A DNA stretch of 64,000 bases from Begonia masoniana (taxonomy: Eukaryota; Streptophyta; Magnoliopsida; Cucurbitales; Begoniaceae). The stretch spans positions 29,996,412-30,060,411 of the forward strand of contig CM039510.1 of the NCBI GenBank assembly GCA_022432975.1, in the 5' to 3' direction. Below, one piece after another: positions 10,841 through 22,846 of this stretch (the stretch's first letter is position 1; the number at the start of each line of letters is the position of its first letter). Made by a program: the position numbers and the translations under genes. Under the pieces are notes generated by a model. That model was given only the letters and a program-made list of their open reading frames with translations, was not told where the DNA came from and ran no database searches.

Positions 10841-11379
10841 AGACACACTATGAGATAAAAATCTCAGTAAGCTCTACGTAAATGCAATGCGTGATGTGCA
10901 AATGAGTTCGTAAAACCATTCAACGTTTTCATTATCTTTACTCTGGTTGTCACCGAGATCTCATTCCTCTAAATGGAGAGGGCACATCCAGCGGTCGGAC
11001 TATCCTTTCCACTTAGAGGAGGGGGGTACACGCTTACAACACGTACAGCCGTGCTTGAGCCCCACCTCGCGTGACCATAACATACATGAGTACATATTAG
11101 ATGCGGTATTGTGACAGACCCCTTCGTGCCTACACAATAGATCAATAGCCTCTCTCCAAGCCGCATCGCCATTTTCTTTAAAACATTGTGCGGAAATTCA
11201 TTTTCTATGCATAATTTAAAACCGTGATGCATGAACAGTTATGTACTTAAAGTAAACAAAAAACATACATACCATCAAGACAATTAAGGCTATTAAAAGC
11301 ATATCCTATCTAACTACCCAACCAAAACAATTTAAACCAAAAGCGTCACCAAAATTCCTCGAGACGACCTCGACGTACG

Positions 11380-11420
11380 GTGTAGGCCAATCGGCCAGAG
11401 AAGATCACGAGAAGTTACCT
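11380..11420 (-). other. Splice-donor/hairpin module in LtE-1
   Basis: On the minus strand CGAG/GTAACT (intron from 11418) is followed by GGCC-gatt-GGCC and TACACC. The donor has one change from GTAAGT. The intron-like span 10830-11418 is 589 bp. Confidence 0.55.
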
Positions 11421-12381
11421 CGTGCGCGTTGAACTTCAAGCTCTGTCCACGAGCGTTGTTTACCTAAGCAATTTCACCAAATTGTCGTTAAAACGAGCTT
11501 AAACAATTAAATGCTTGAACTAGCAAAATCCTTAACTAAGGAAATTCCTAAAATCTTAACTCAACTAATCGAAGCATTTAAACCACAAATTAATGCTCGA
11601 TAGTTCAAAACCACAATTAACGAGTTTTCCTAAAAACCCGAAAATCCACAAATTTTAACTTTTTCACAAATCGATTTAACTTCGTCCAATAACGTTCAAT
11701 ACATCTTTTATATCCTTAAACACGACAAATCTATAAATTTCGAACCCTAAATCGCATTTTTAACAAAACCCTAATCGTATAACCTAAACGTATAACTTTA
11801 TAAAAATCGAAAAATAACGCTCTAAGACTACAGATTCATACCTAGAGCGTCGATTGGAGGAGAAAACGTGAAGAACGGAGGACGAACGGAGGTCGGAATG
11901 TCGAAGAACCGTCGATGGCAGAGAGAGGAGCTCTCTGGTTTTTCAGGCGACAGAGGAGAAATGAAATGAAGAAGAAAAGGATTTAGGTTAATTTATAATA
12001 TTGGTTTGGCAAATTACTGTTTTGCCCTTCCTTTGATTTTCTATTTGTTTCGTCCTTTGTTTCGTTAATTAACTAGCTATTTGGCTTCTCCAAATTTCCT
12101 TATTTCACCAATAAGTCCAGCTTATTATTTGGGATTTATTAAAACTGTCCGTTTGCAAATTGGACCTCGTTTACTATTTTTACTACAACGTCCTTTACAT
12201 TTCGAGAAACGTAATTACTCGGAATTAAGCGTTACTACTCTGAAAATTCACATAATTTCCTTAAAATTCCTAATAATCGTTAGGATTCTATTAATGTCTT
12301 CTTTTTGCAAAACCGACTTGATTTGACATATTTACAAAAATGTCATTTTATATTAAAATAATAATAACCCGTAAAGCCAGG

Positions 12382-12485
12382 TATTACAGTTCTTACTGAG
12401 CTCTAGGCTCATAGTTGAACTCCCTATTGTAGGTATGGATCCTCTAGAGGAGGACATTGTGCCTCAAGATGATGAGTTGATGTAG
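12382..12485 (+). other. Branch motif, acceptor and acidic tail frame, GyB-1 LTR
   Basis: CTTACTGAG lies at 12392-12400 and TTGTAG ends at 12432. The frame then reads MDPLEEDIVPQDDELM and TAG (12483). An ATG opens it, unlike in most other families. Confidence 0.5.
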
Positions 12486-12944
12486 TTGGCAGGATGAGCT
12501 CACGGGGTGGTTGTTGCAGTCAGACAAGAGTTAACTCTATGAGAATGTACTTTCTGAAGTTATGTCAAGTTCTGTAACATCTTTTGAAGTTTAAAAAAAA
12601 AATATTTGAAGTGTAGGTTCAGTTCTGTACAACTTTTAAGTTCTTTTAAAACGACGTATGGAATCTGTATTGATGTCTAAAACCTCTGTATTTGACAGTT
12701 GTATCTATAAATTTTGAAATATTCTGGAACTGTATTGAGTTTCCTCTGATTAGTTCAAGCATGGGTGGTCTCTGGTTTTAGAGCTATCCATGCAGATTGA
12801 TTTTCTTAAACTTATGTCATGTTTCCTGTTATGTCTGAAAATCACGTTCTGAATCGGTTTTTGAGAATTTGAAACTTGTATGCCATTTGTTTTTATTCTC
12901 CCTGTTCATATGTCTTCCTGTTAAAAGCTGTCAAATTTTATCTT

Positions 12945-14175
12945 TAAAACTACATCTTCCGATTACATCCACCGCTGCATTTAAGTTCACATCCACCTGT
13001 GAACAGTAAATTTCTATCTGTAGTTCACATCAACCAGTGAACAGTAAATTTCTCTTTGTAGTTCACATCCACCGGTGAACAGTAAATTTCTCTTGTAGTT
13101 CACATCCACCTGTGAACAGTGAATTTTGTTTGTAGTTCACATCCACCTGTGAACAGTAAATTTCTCTTGTAGTTCACATCCACCTGTGAACAGTAAATTT
13201 CTCTTGTAGTTCACATCCACCTGTGAACAGTAAATTTCTCTTGTAGTTCACATCCACCTGTGAACAGTAAATTTCTCTTGTAGTTCACATCCACCTGTGA
13301 ACAGTAAATTTCTCTTGTAGTTCACATCCACCTGTGAACAGTGAATTTTGTTTGTAGTTCACATCCACCTGTGAACAGTAAATTTCTCTTGTAGTTCACA
13401 TCCACCTGTGAACAGTAAATTTCTCTTGTAGTTCACATCCACCTGTGAACAGTAAATTTCTCTTGTAGTTCACATCCACCTGTGAACAGTAAATTTCTCT
13501 TGTAGTTCACATCCACCTGTGAACAGTGAATTTTGTTTGTAGTTCACATCCACCTGTGAACAGTGAATTTTGTTTGTAGTTCACATCCACCTGTGAACAG
13601 TAAATTTCTCTTGTAGTTCACATCCACCTGTGAACAGTAAATTTCTCTTGTAGTTCACATCCACCTGTGAACAGTAAATTTCTCTTGTAGTTCACATCCA
13701 CCTGTGAACAGTAAATTTCTCTTGTAGTTCACATCCACCTGTGAACAGTAAATTTCTCTTGTAGTTCACATCCACCTGTGAACAGTAAATTTCTGTCTGT
13801 AGTTCACATCCACCTGTGAACAGTAAATTTCTCTTGTAGTTCACATCCACCTGTGAACAGTGAATTTTGTTTGTAGTTCACATCCACCTGTGAACAGTAA
13901 ATTTCTCTTGTAGTTCACATCCACCTGTGAACAGTAAATTTCTCTTGTAGTTCACATCCACCTGTGAACAGTGAATTTTGTTTGTAGTTCACATCCACCT
14001 GTGAACAGTAAATTTCTCTTGTAGAATGTCTGTCCTGTCTGCCTGTAGTTCACATCCACCTGTGAACAGTGAATTTTGTTTGTAGTTCACATCCACCTGT
14101 GAACTAGTAAATTTCTGTCCGTAATTCACATCCACCGCTGCCACTGTTCACTTTTGTCTTATTCACACCCACCGC
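12945..14175 (+). repeat. 37-bp hairpin minisatellite in GyB-1 LTR
   Basis: About 30 copies of a 37-bp unit each contain GTTCACATCCACCTGTGAAC, a 6-bp inverted repeat with an 8-base loop. Two spacer variants (AGTAAATTTCTCTTGT and AGTGAATTTTGTTTGT) alternate irregularly. Edge copies are diverged. Confidence 0.93.
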
Positions 14176-14547
14176 TAGCCTATATCACCCGATTCTGTTA
14201 TTCACTGTAACTTTCTCCCAATATGTCTTTCAGTCTATATTCCTCGTTTATTTTCACTGCATGTATTTTTATCACGTTTCCTCTGCATGCCCGTCGTCCA
14301 TCTAGTCTCTTATTTAAATGTTCCAAGTATTTTGATTTCCTTCTGTAATTCATTCTGCAGCCCGGTTTAACTATTTTACCGTTTTGACTTTAAATCCAGA
14401 GAAAGTTTTCTCTAGCTGTAAAGTTTTAAGGGTTACTTTTAAAAGTCCAGTCTGTTTGTTTAAAGTTCAAAAAAAAATATAAAGTCCCCGTTTTGAATGT
14501 CCTAGAGTGATGTCTCCTCGGATCCCGATCGGGTCAGGGCTGTCACA

Positions 14548-14919
14548 TTAATCATAGCAAATGTTATGAACATTTTTATTGCTGTAAATTAATAAATAAA
14601 TTTTATGATTAATTTTTATGTTTGCATTATTTAATATGTTTTAAAATTCAAAGAAAAATCCTTGATTATTTGTACAATTTTAAATTTACATATATGTTGA
14701 TATATGTAAGATTAAATTAAAAAAGAAATAATCACAATAGTCTATGACTTATATTTCAAGTAAAGGATCTTCAAATTAATAAAGTTATAAATACAGTTCA
14801 CTTCGTTGAGAACGTATAGTCATATCCCGACTATATATGTAGTGACATAAAGTGATTGTATTGTATATAATATGATTATATAGGACTGGACGAGATGAAA
14901 TTATATTGTTCTTATAAGA
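14548..14919 (+). repeat. Cop 5' LTR, first piece
   Basis: It aligns with 51213-51587 of the 3' LTR (AATGTTATGAACATTTTTAT and onward) and breaks at TAAGA (14915-14919), which is repeated at 37716-37720 beyond GyC. Confidence 0.92.
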
Positions 14920-15174
14920 TGTAACACCCGAAAACTTTACCCTATATTTTAGCTATGTGTTTAGAGTTTCGCACAAAATCTTAGGGAGTTACCCAAACGA
15001 AAGATAAATGGATGGAGAAACTAAACTTTAGATTTTAGAGGGATTAATTAAAAGAGGGATTTAAAATGTATATGATATATGGTTTATTGGATTAACTTAA
15101 TAAATTAAATTAAGGTTGAATTAAATGCAAAGCTTCTTCATGAAGCCACTACAATCCATGTAACCAAACATTTC

Positions 15175-15177
<3 letters not shown>

Positions 15178-15210
<33 letters not shown>
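15178..15210 (+). repeat. (CT)n microsatellite
   Basis: About 16 CT repeats precede ACGTAGCAGCC in the GyC LTR. Confidence 0.95.
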
Positions 15211-15212
<2 letters not shown>

Positions 15213-16501
15213 GTAGCAGCCAAACACCCTCCCCTTACTCCTTTAGTTTTCTTCATCTCCAGAACACATTTTTCTCTCCCTCTAAGTTTGTCTTCTGCAG
15301 CAAACAATCTCCCCCCCACCTATTTCCTTTCTTCTCCTCCAGCGCTTCACACACTCACCCATCCTCTCTCTATTCTTCACGATTTCTCCAGCCCTTCCTC
15401 CATAGTCGACGACTTCTCATTTCTCAGAGCTTCAATCGTTGAAGAAAAATAAGGTAAGAGTGGATGTTAGCTTAGGGTTATTTGTGTTGATGGAGTGGTG
15501 TGCATTTGGAAGCATTTTGTGGAAGATTTTTTTTAGAGAGTTGTAAACCCTAAATAATTGCATGTAATGTTGATTGTTTTGCTGGGTTTTATCTCCATTT
15601 GGACGTTTGACTAATTTAAATAAAGGTATTGACGATAGATTGGGAAGGGAAATACATTTAGTGTATTGTGGTGAAGTATGTTGGTGGATGTTGGCATTTG
15701 TTATGAATGCACGAAAATGGGAGGTCCCTTGCTGAATGTTCTCTCTTTATGCTTCTTCAAACATCTTAAATAATTATGCTGAATGTTGAATTAGAAAAGG
15801 TTTGAGCTTGGTTAAATTTTGATGAAAGTCTGAAATTTTGAATTAAGAGCAGGGCAGTTTCGGGTTTATCCATTGTTGGCAAACCTATCGACTTCCATTT
15901 TAAAAACTATTTTGGTGTGTTAAACTAGACACTTTAAGGAAACCATGGCCTTTGGAATCAAGTCGTTTCGATGTGTATCGTAAAAGTTATGAATTTTTGA
16001 AGTTGGCTCAATTTCTAGGTCAAAATCCGGGTTTGGTTATGACATTGGTCTGCTTGTTGGAAATTTGTTTAAATGCTAATTGTTTAGTGTGTTTGACTTG
16101 AGCATTATGACATGTGATATGATTTGGCCTCCATTGAAGTGTGATGACTGGTAGGAGCATTATTTTGATGGTTGATGGAAATTAGGAGATTTCATGCACT
16201 TATTTTGGGTTTGAATTCAAGTTCTATTATTATTGGACTTTGGATGTTAAGCACTACTGGTGTCTCTTGTTGATTTTGGAGTTTAGCTTAATGTTAGCCG
16301 AAATTATGAGAACGTAAATTGGTTATGTTCTTATGAATGATGTTATGATGTTTAGGTTTCCACGTTCTGCTGACAAGAATACAATTTTGTACAAGTTGAG
16401 ATAAATTTACCAAGGACGTCAGGTAAGCAATGTTACATGCATGTATAAGTTGGTCCATCACTGAGGCAACACGTTCAATACTTTCAACTCTGCAGCAACA
16501 G

Positions 16502-16541
16502 GTAAGTTCATACCCGTAGGCTGGCCCTTAAGGCCCTACAT
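16502..16541 (+). other. Splice-donor/hairpin module in GyC 5' LTR
   Basis: CAACAG/GTAAGT (intron from 16502) is followed by TGGCCCTTAAGGCCCTAC. A second donor-like GTCAGGTAAGCAA lies about 80 bp upstream (near 16420). Confidence 0.6.
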
Positions 16542-17042
16542 CTCGGAGGTACTAGATTTTTCATTCTGTTGTCTGGTTTTGGGTAGAAGGGTTAGAGTTA
16601 AGTTCTGTGGTTTCTGTTTAGGTTTCTGTTGTTTTATCTTCTTGTACTCTGCTGTATCAACTGTAAGCACTGTAAATGTCCATGCATACACGATTTTCTG
16701 AAAGTTCAGGCAAAACTTTTTTCTGTACACGGCTTTGAAGTTAAGCAAGATAAAAAAAAAATCTGACTGAAATGTACCGGTTAAGTGCGGGACGGGGACT
16801 GGTCCTCTGGTTTTATCCCTCCCTGGGAATCTGAAAATTTATTGTCCCTAGCAAGGACCCTCTGGTTTTATCCCTCCCTGGGATTCTGAAAACTGATGTG
16901 CCTGATAGTGCACCCTCTGTTTGCCAGTTTCCCTATAAGCCCCACTTATACCCCTCTGCCACTGAAACGTAATGTTCTGTACTGTCACTGTATTCTGAAA
17001 ACTGCATGCATAGCATTTTGCATCACTGCATTCATAATATGA

Positions 17043-17131
17043 TCTTACTGAGCTTTAGGCTCATAGATGAACTCTCTGATGTAGGTACTGAACCTGAACG
17101 TGAGGACTTTGTGCCTCAATCTGATGAATAG
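17043..17131 (+). other. Branch motif, acceptor and acidic tail frame, GyC 5' LTR
   Basis: CTTACTGAG near 17044 and GATGTAG (AG at 17083-17084) lead into TEPEREDFVPQSDE and TAG (17129). Confidence 0.5.
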
Positions 17132-17759
17132 GTGGCTGGTGGCTCGAGCTCTCGGGGGTGGTTGCTGCAGTCAGACACAATTTTCTGTCCCGAGGTTTAA
17201 GTCTTAGTTTTTAAAGTAAAGTTCACATCTGTAAACTCTTCTGGAAATTCTGTTGTGTTTGTCTTAAAACTCTGTTAAGGTTCTGTGTGTTGTTTTAAAA
17301 ATTCTGTAGGAAATTCTATTGGATATATATATAATGTATCAGTTTTGATGTCCAAGTTTTAATCTCCGTTGACAGTTGATAGTTGTCTCCTGAAATATTC
17401 TGTACTAATGCCTTGAAATGTTTTGAAAACATTCTGGAACTGCTTGAGTTCTCCCTTTTCAGGTCATGCATGAATGGTCTCGAATTTTAGAGCTATCCAT
17501 GCAGTTTGTTTTCTTGAAATCTGTCATTTGTAATGAAGGTCTGAAACCTGCATGCCTTCTCTTGTGCTCGAGGACCATGTTTTGATGTGGTTTGAGTGTA
17601 ACACCCGACATTTCGGCCAGGTGATTTTCTGACCATTTTCATTGTCACCCCCTCTTATTTAACCTTTATGATTTAAATTTAATGTTAAGACAAAATTTAT
17701 TACAGGTTGAGTAAAACTAGGTTGGGTGGCAGATTTGTAATTAAAATTGATGGATTGAG

Positions 17760-17768
17760 TATAAATAG
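17760..17768 (+). promoter_or_regulatory. TATA-like box of GyA-type LTR
   Basis: TATAAATAG lies 163 bp into the LTR. The sister copy has TATAAATAG at 42601, 158 bp in. The constant position supports a promoter role for this LTR family; use is unproven. Confidence 0.6.
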
Positions 17769-18297
17769 GAAATGGAAACCTTAAACCTCATTTATTACCA
17801 CTGTAGCCGACATTCCCTCTCGGCGATTTCTTCTCTCCCAAGTTCTTGCTCTCGGCTACCAGAACTTTCCTTTACCGACGGCTGGTTTCAGCTTGCCTTT
17901 CCTCTACGAATCCGTATCCGAGGTATACATTGACATTGTGGCTATCTATTAGTTTGTTACCCTGTTCTCAGCTCGGCGTTTGAGTTTCGGTCTTTATCAA
18001 TGGTCGTGTGATATTATAACATTGTGTAAACTGAGTTTGGTAACGTCCTTCCCGAATCGATTCTGATCATTTAGAGTAATCAACTCAGTTTCAATCGATG
18101 GTAGAACCTGCCTGCCTATTTTTGGATTTCTGGCAACACGGTGTATCAAACAGAGTATTTAGGAATGACTTTAGCTATTAGAGTCCTAGGACGATTTATG
18201 ATTAGAACTATTAGGACCTTTGTTTTAACTACTGTAATGTACATGTTTTAGGTGAAGAAGTTTAAAGGGAAGGAGCTCGGATTGCTAAGGAATCCAG

Positions 18298-18340
18298 GTA
18301 AGTGAATGTATTAAGGTTTCCGGCCACTAGGGCCCTACAC
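18298..18340 (+). other. Splice-donor/hairpin module, GyA solo LTR 1
   Basis: CCAG/GTAAGT (from 18298) is followed by GGCC-acta-GGGCC and CTAC (about 18322-18337). Confidence 0.6.
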
Positions 18341-18577
18341 CGCAAGGGTATTAGGAAATCATTGAGATGTTAGTCTGTTGATTATGATTAGTTATTACTA
18401 TGATATGAAGAATTGGTGTAAGAAGATGTTAAGTTACGGGATGTTTTTGCTTGTCCTTATGATATGACTTCTCTCTATGAACTTTATGTCTATGCACTGT
18501 GTCCACGTTATGACTAAGTTGAGAACATGAAAAGCAAATGTAACCATGATTAAGTGCAGAACGGGGGAAAAGACTAT

Positions 18578-18716
18578 GACATGTATGACTCGCGAAATCT
18601 CCCACTGGGGGAGGCCGAGTTAATGGTATGTATGGCTCGCGGATTCTCCCACTGGCGGAGGCCGAGTTGATGATATGTACGGCTCGCGAATTCTCCCACT
18701 GGGGGAGGCCGAGTGA
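18578..18716 (+). repeat. Tandem repeat of about 55 bp, GyA solo LTR 1
   Basis: Three units are built on GGCTCGCG, CTCCCACTGGGGGAG (a small hairpin) and GCCGAGT. They lie inside the intron-like span. Confidence 0.88.
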
Positions 18717-18885
18717 TGTATTTTGATTGCCGCGATAGGCAAATGACTATGTACCCCTGCCTTCCTCCCTCGTTTCCTGCCTTAATACATGCCATGTAAA
18801 TAATGAAAATGAACATGAATGAAGAAAGGTTTATGAACTTGTGTTCTTTAATTTGTGCACTCATGTATATCTGTCAGCATGCATT

Positions 18886-18974
18886 CCTTACTAAGTATTA
18901 GGCTTATAGTTGAACCTTATGGTGTAGGTGAAGAAGGTTCAGGTGAGGATACTATGTTCAAAGAGGACGCTTAA
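18886..18974 (+). other. Branch motif, acceptor and acidic tail frame, GyA solo LTR 1
   Basis: CTTACTAAG precedes GGTGTAG (AG at 18926-18927). The frame reads EEGSGEDTMFKEDA and TAA (18972). Confidence 0.5.
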
Positions 18975-19261
18975 GGCTGGTTGCTGGGGGATGCTCAAAA
19001 TGACAGTGTAGGGCTGGAAAGGCGATTTATGACCCCTGGTTAATGCTCTTTTGTTTAAGTATAATAAAGGATATGGTAGTTTAAGTAGGATGAGATTATT
19101 TTATAATGTTGAGCCTTGAGACTGTCTAGTTGATCACCGAGTCAGGGAATGATTATATAGATTTATAAATGATCTGTAGCTTAAGTCTTCCGCTATATGC
19201 ATTCTGAATGAGTTGTGGTTTCTTTCTAATGGAAGGAGTCATTTGATGATTTAGTGTTTTC

Positions 19262-19690
19262 TACCGTAAGATGGAAGCTGGATGAGGCAATCGTCCGGCT
19301 GACGTCATCGACAGATGCTGAATGATAGTAGTTTGATGGTTTAGTCTTCCGGCTGACGTCATCGGCAGATGCCGAATGATAGTAGTTCGATGGTTTAGTC
19401 TTCCGGATGACGTCACCGGTAGATGTAGAATGTGTTTTGTCGTTTAGTGACCGGTAGATGTAGAATGTGTTTTGTCGTTTAGCGACCGGTGGATGTTGGC
19501 TGACGTCACCGGAAGTTGTAAATGTTATCTTGTCGTCTAGTGACCGGTGGATGTCAGCGGATGATGTTTTAATTGAGCACGCGAGGCCCACGTGCCCACC
19601 GGAAGATGTCTCCTTTTAGGCCGTGTTAAGCGAGTCACGCGCAATGCACGTGATGACCGAACGATGAAATTTCTGTGGATTGTCAACACA
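19262..19690 (+). repeat. TGACGTCA/CGGNAGATG array, GyA solo LTR 1
   Basis: Units combine CTTCCGG, CTGACGTCATCGGCAGATG and ACCGGTAGATG. CACGTG occurs near 19589 and 19644. The order and number differ from the array in GyA (7515-8060). Confidence 0.85.
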
Positions 19691-20103
19691 TGCAACCCAT
19701 GCAAACCCGAGTAGAATCATGTTAAGAGAGTTGAGGGCATTCCTTCCTTGCCCGAATTTGTCAAGAAACCGATGACTGAGCCTAGTCGCTCGACTCTGTG
19801 AGAGTTTGAGCCGACGAGGTGTAGGAAATCGAGCACGAGAGGATTCGTCTTCCTTGATGGTTCTACGTCTCTGTTCCCAGTTTAAATAAAAATATATATT
19901 ATGCAAATGTGAATGTCTGTCGAGAAATAGAAAAGATGTAATAATAGTAAAAGTCAAGCGAACGATTAATGAAAGATTATGAACACGTGACGGCTCCTGG
20001 CCGGGGTCGTTACATTGAGAATCTGAAACGTTTAAGTCTTCTGTCTTTATGCCCTCTGTCTGTATGCTTTCCTGTCAAAAGTTGTAAATTCTGCCTTTAA
20101 AAC

Positions 20104-20760
20104 TATTTCTTCCGATTATATCTACCGGTAGGAATTTTGCCTGCATCTACCGCCAAACAGTGTTTCTGCCTTAGGTTTTCATCTTCCGATCTAAATTGCT
20201 ATCTGTATCTTCCGATGACATCAAAACATCTTCCGGCTGATGTCATCATCTTCTGCCGATTACGTTCACTACCTGTATCTGCCGATGACGTCATCACATC
20301 TTCCGATGACATCATCACACATCCCGATTTCATCTGCCTGCCTTCATCTTCCGATGACGTCAGAACATCTTCCGACTGACGTCATACGATGATTTCTGCC
20401 TATACCTTCCGCTCAGTTTTACTCGTCTTCAGTTTCTTTTCTTCTGCCGATTATGTCTAAATGCCTGCATCTACCGTCTGATGTCATCTCCTCTTCCGAT
20501 GACGTCATCCACTGTTTTCATCTCCTGCTGATTACGCCTAATGGCTACATCTTCCGGCGACGTCATCTATCTTCCGATGACGTCATCACCTTCTGCTGAT
20601 TTCGTTTACTGTCTGTATCTGCCGATGACATCTTCACATCTTCCGGCTGACGTCATTCAAGTCTTCCGCCCAGTTTTAAACTAAGTTTTCTACCAGTTTT
20701 CTGCCTACAACTTCCGCCGGTATCCACGACTTTCGCTCAGTGTTAAATTACTCCTTCCGC
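20104..20760 (+). repeat. CATCTTCCGATGACGTCA array, GyC 5' LTR
   Basis: About 15 irregular units of CATCTTCCG(G/A)TGACGTCAT and CATCTGCCGAT(T/G)ACGT lie near the LTR end. They match 36605-37260 of the 3' LTR. Confidence 0.88.
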
Positions 20761-21206
20761 CCCATTTTATTGTAATTCTTTCTGTTTTCCTGTTTTATCC
20801 TGTTTCTTCATTTCAGTCAACCATTTCTGTATCTGATCTTCCCTAGCTAATTCTGTCACTGACTCTTGTAACTTAGTTCTAAATTAGCTCTTGTACTATC
20901 TTTCTGTGATTCTGAAATTTGTTACTCACTGTAGTTTTGCCCTCTCTGTAAATTATATGTCTAGGGTTTGCATTGACGGTGCATGTCTTCTGTCATTTGA
21001 TTTTGCTTTCTTTTAAAGTTTTAAAAGTTCAGACAGCTTTTCATAAGTTTTCTAAGCATTTGGTAACAGTTTTTCTGCCTCTGCGTTTTCTGTAACTCTG
21101 TCTGTTCAGTTCCGCGAAAAAAAAAAAAAAGTAGTAGTCCCGTTTTCTGTTAAAGGTCCCAAGTGATGTCCTTCGACCCTGATCGGGTTTCGGGCTGTCA
21201 CAGTTG

Positions 21207-21218
21207 TGGTATCAGAGA
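21207..21218 (+). other. GyC primer-binding site
   Basis: TGGTATCAGAGA lies 4 bases after the LTR and matches initiator tRNA-Met except for the last base. Confidence 0.88.
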
Positions 21219-21514
21219 GACAAGGTTTTAAAACCGATTATGTGAAATGTCTGACTGCGCAACCCACCACGTGAGACCACTCTACCAACTGTAAGTGTTT
21301 AAAGTTCCAGTAAAAGTTCTGTTATTAAATTAGGTTATTTTGTTTATAGGATTTTTTTTTTTTTTTTTTTAGAAATGGTGAAAGGGAATCAAGGTGATGC
21401 AAACGACAGAGGCGACGCCCTGGACCAATTAACTGAGTTAGTCAGCGTTCAGTCACGCATGATGGAACACATGATGGCCAGGGAAGATAACGAAAACAAT
21501 AATCATGGGAATGC

Positions 21515-21898
21515 TGTAACGACCCCGGTTCCCAGCAAGATATTGTCCGCTCTGGGGATTGGGCCACAGCCCAATATCCTCCCCTCACGGCTTTGTTTGG
21601 CGAGAACTTCCCGGAAGGTCACCCAACCTGGAATTGCTCTCGCCGAAGCACTTTTAACTTCGGAGTTCTTATGAGATCCGTTGTCAATCGTGCTCCAAAA
21701 CGCGTCTTACTATCTTGGGAGGGTCCCTTTACATATGTTTCATTTCCATATACTTCTCCAAGCGATGTGGGATTGTGACGACCCCCTCTTTACGACCCGG
21801 GATTCGCCTATACTCGAGTCCGGGATCCATCCACCCCGCAACCCGAGGTTTGCCCCGCAGTCGTACACATACGTACACATTCCATTCGGGTCATCACA
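21515..21898 (-). mobile_element. Cassandra solo LTR, minus orientation
   Basis: This is a 384-bp solo LTR. Its U3 matches that of the 5' LTR at 6656, not that of the 3' LTR at 7131. The flanks AATGC (21510-21514) and AATCC (21899-21903) look like a target duplication with one change. Confidence 0.9.
21597..21697 (-). ncRNA. 5S rRNA-derived sequence, Cassandra solo LTR
   Basis: The minus strand carries the same 5S-like A-box, intermediate element and C-box order as at 6878-6978. Confidence 0.87.
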
Positions 21899-22496
21899 AA
21901 TCCTCCACGTGACACCAGTGGGGATTGATTCAGGCGACTCTAACCACCTACTTTTGATGGATTATCGACGGACTCAACTCAAGCTGGGGAATGGATCTGG
22001 CAGATCAAGCGTATCTTCAACTTTGCAGAAGTGGAGGAGAACAAGAAAGTTATTTACGTCACGTTTCATCTCACCAGGAATGCTGGATTTTTGGTGGGAC
22101 ACTGTGCAGTCAACTACAGTGGCATTAAGCTGGGACGGATTCGAGAGGATTTTCTATGAGAAGTACTTTGACAACAGTGTGAGGAAGAAAAAGATGATCG
22201 AATTCTCTCGACTGCGGCAATATGGATCAGTGGCCGAGTATGTTCAGAAGTTTGAGTTATTATCCCGCTATGCAACACATTCGGTGGACACCGACGAGAA
22301 ACAAAGTACATCAGTTCATCTAGGGTCTGAAGATGGACCTTTTACGAGGGATTGCTATCAGAGGATTAGACGAAGCACCATATACGAAGGTAGTAGCAAA
22401 GGCTTTACAGTTAGAAGCAATGGAGATGAGGTTCCATGGACAGGAAGAACCTCCAAGGAAATTCTTCAAGGAAAATTCAACTTAGCAGAATATTGA

Positions 22497-22833
22497 AGAG
22501 CAACAATCGCAAGGTGTTAAAAGGACGAGTGACGATAGGATTAACCAAGGGAATGAGGAACGTGCACAAGGATATGTGCAGAATATTGACTGTATTTAGA
22601 GTTAATAGAAATTTAAGTTGGACCAATCGAGCACAACAAGTGTAGTTATGAAAATTTCATTTGAGGAGATAATGAGAGAGCTCATTAGCGAACAGAGTTT
22701 AATAACCAGGTACTAGAATCTACAGTTTAGAATGAATGAATATGGAAGTGTAGAAATTAGATAGGACTTAAATGGATTAATAGATTGAGAGACCATCAAG
22801 ACTAAGCAAATTTTGAGGACAAAATTTATTTTT
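22497..22833 (+). other. GyC untranslated 3' internal region
   Basis: No coding sequence is recognised. It ends with the conserved AAATTTTGAGGACAAAATTT that precedes the polypurine tract in several gypsy elements of this window. Confidence 0.7.
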
Positions 22834-22846
22834 AAGGGGGGTAGAA
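22834..22846 (+). other. GyC polypurine tract, first copy
   Basis: AAGGGGGGTAGAA precedes TGTAACACCCGAAAAC at 22847. A second copy of the tract is at 23311-23323. Confidence 0.88.

Larger units (their letters stand above)
9821..12388 (-). mobile_element. LtE-1: solo LTR, minus orientation
   Basis: On the + strand it starts TGTGACGACCC and ends GGTATTACA, so on the minus strand it runs from TGTAATACC to GGTCGTCACA. It is flanked by the exact duplication GTTCT (9816-9820 and 12389-12393). The related uninterrupted LTR at 61281-61290 confirms the empty site. No internal region is present, so this is a solo LTR left by LTR-LTR recombination. Confidence 0.93.
8258..14547 (+). mobile_element. GyB-1: 3' end of a gypsy element
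   Basis: GyB-1 resumes after the GyA insertion with an integrase C-terminus, a polypurine tract and a 3' LTR (8864-14547). The LTR is split by solo LTR LtE-1. Its upstream part lies left of the window. It is itself inserted near the start of the Cop 5' LTR; the right target duplication would be TTAAT (14548-14552), which fits the intact Cop LTR sequence. Confidence 0.88.
8864..14547 (+). repeat. GyB-1 3' LTR, interrupted by LtE-1
   Basis: The LTR runs from TGTAACACCCGG to GGGCTGTCACA. It is about 3.1 kb without the insertion, longer than its relatives because of a large minisatellite (12945-14175). Confidence 0.9.
17597..20014 (+). mobile_element. GyA-type solo LTR 1
   Basis: This 2418-bp LTR runs from TGTAACACCCGACATTTC to GGGGTCGTTACA. 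The exact duplication TTGAG (17592-17596 and 20015-20019) flanks it. The 3' GyC LTR near 36510 shows the empty site. No internal region remains. Confidence 0.94.
14920..21202 (+). repeat. GyC 5' LTR, interrupted by a GyA solo LTR
   Basis: It is about 3.86 kb without the insertion at 17597-20014. It holds a CT microsatellite, the splice-donor/hairpin module, a tail frame and a palindrome array, each matched in the 3' LTR. Confidence 0.92.
21375..22496 (+). pseudogene. gag: GyC gag, split by a Cassandra solo LTR
   Basis: The reading starts at ATG 21375 (DQLTELVSVQSRMMEHMM) and breaks at the Cassandra insertion (21515-21898). It resumes with the Gag core: the region of VEENKKVIYVTFHLT, then GFWWDTVQ with one extra T that shifts the frame, then FYEKYFD, EFSRLRQYGSVAEY and FELLSRYA. 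Downstream of about 22300 the sequence decays, and no zinc knuckle or pol is seen. It is a capsid-type protein of the retrotransposon Gag family and is non-functional here. Confidence 0.88.

Noticed and set aside
12945..14175. CRISPR array (regular repeats of about 37 bp)
   Set aside because: The spacers are not unique; unit and spacer repeat together as a minisatellite inside a plant LTR, and no cas genes exist here.
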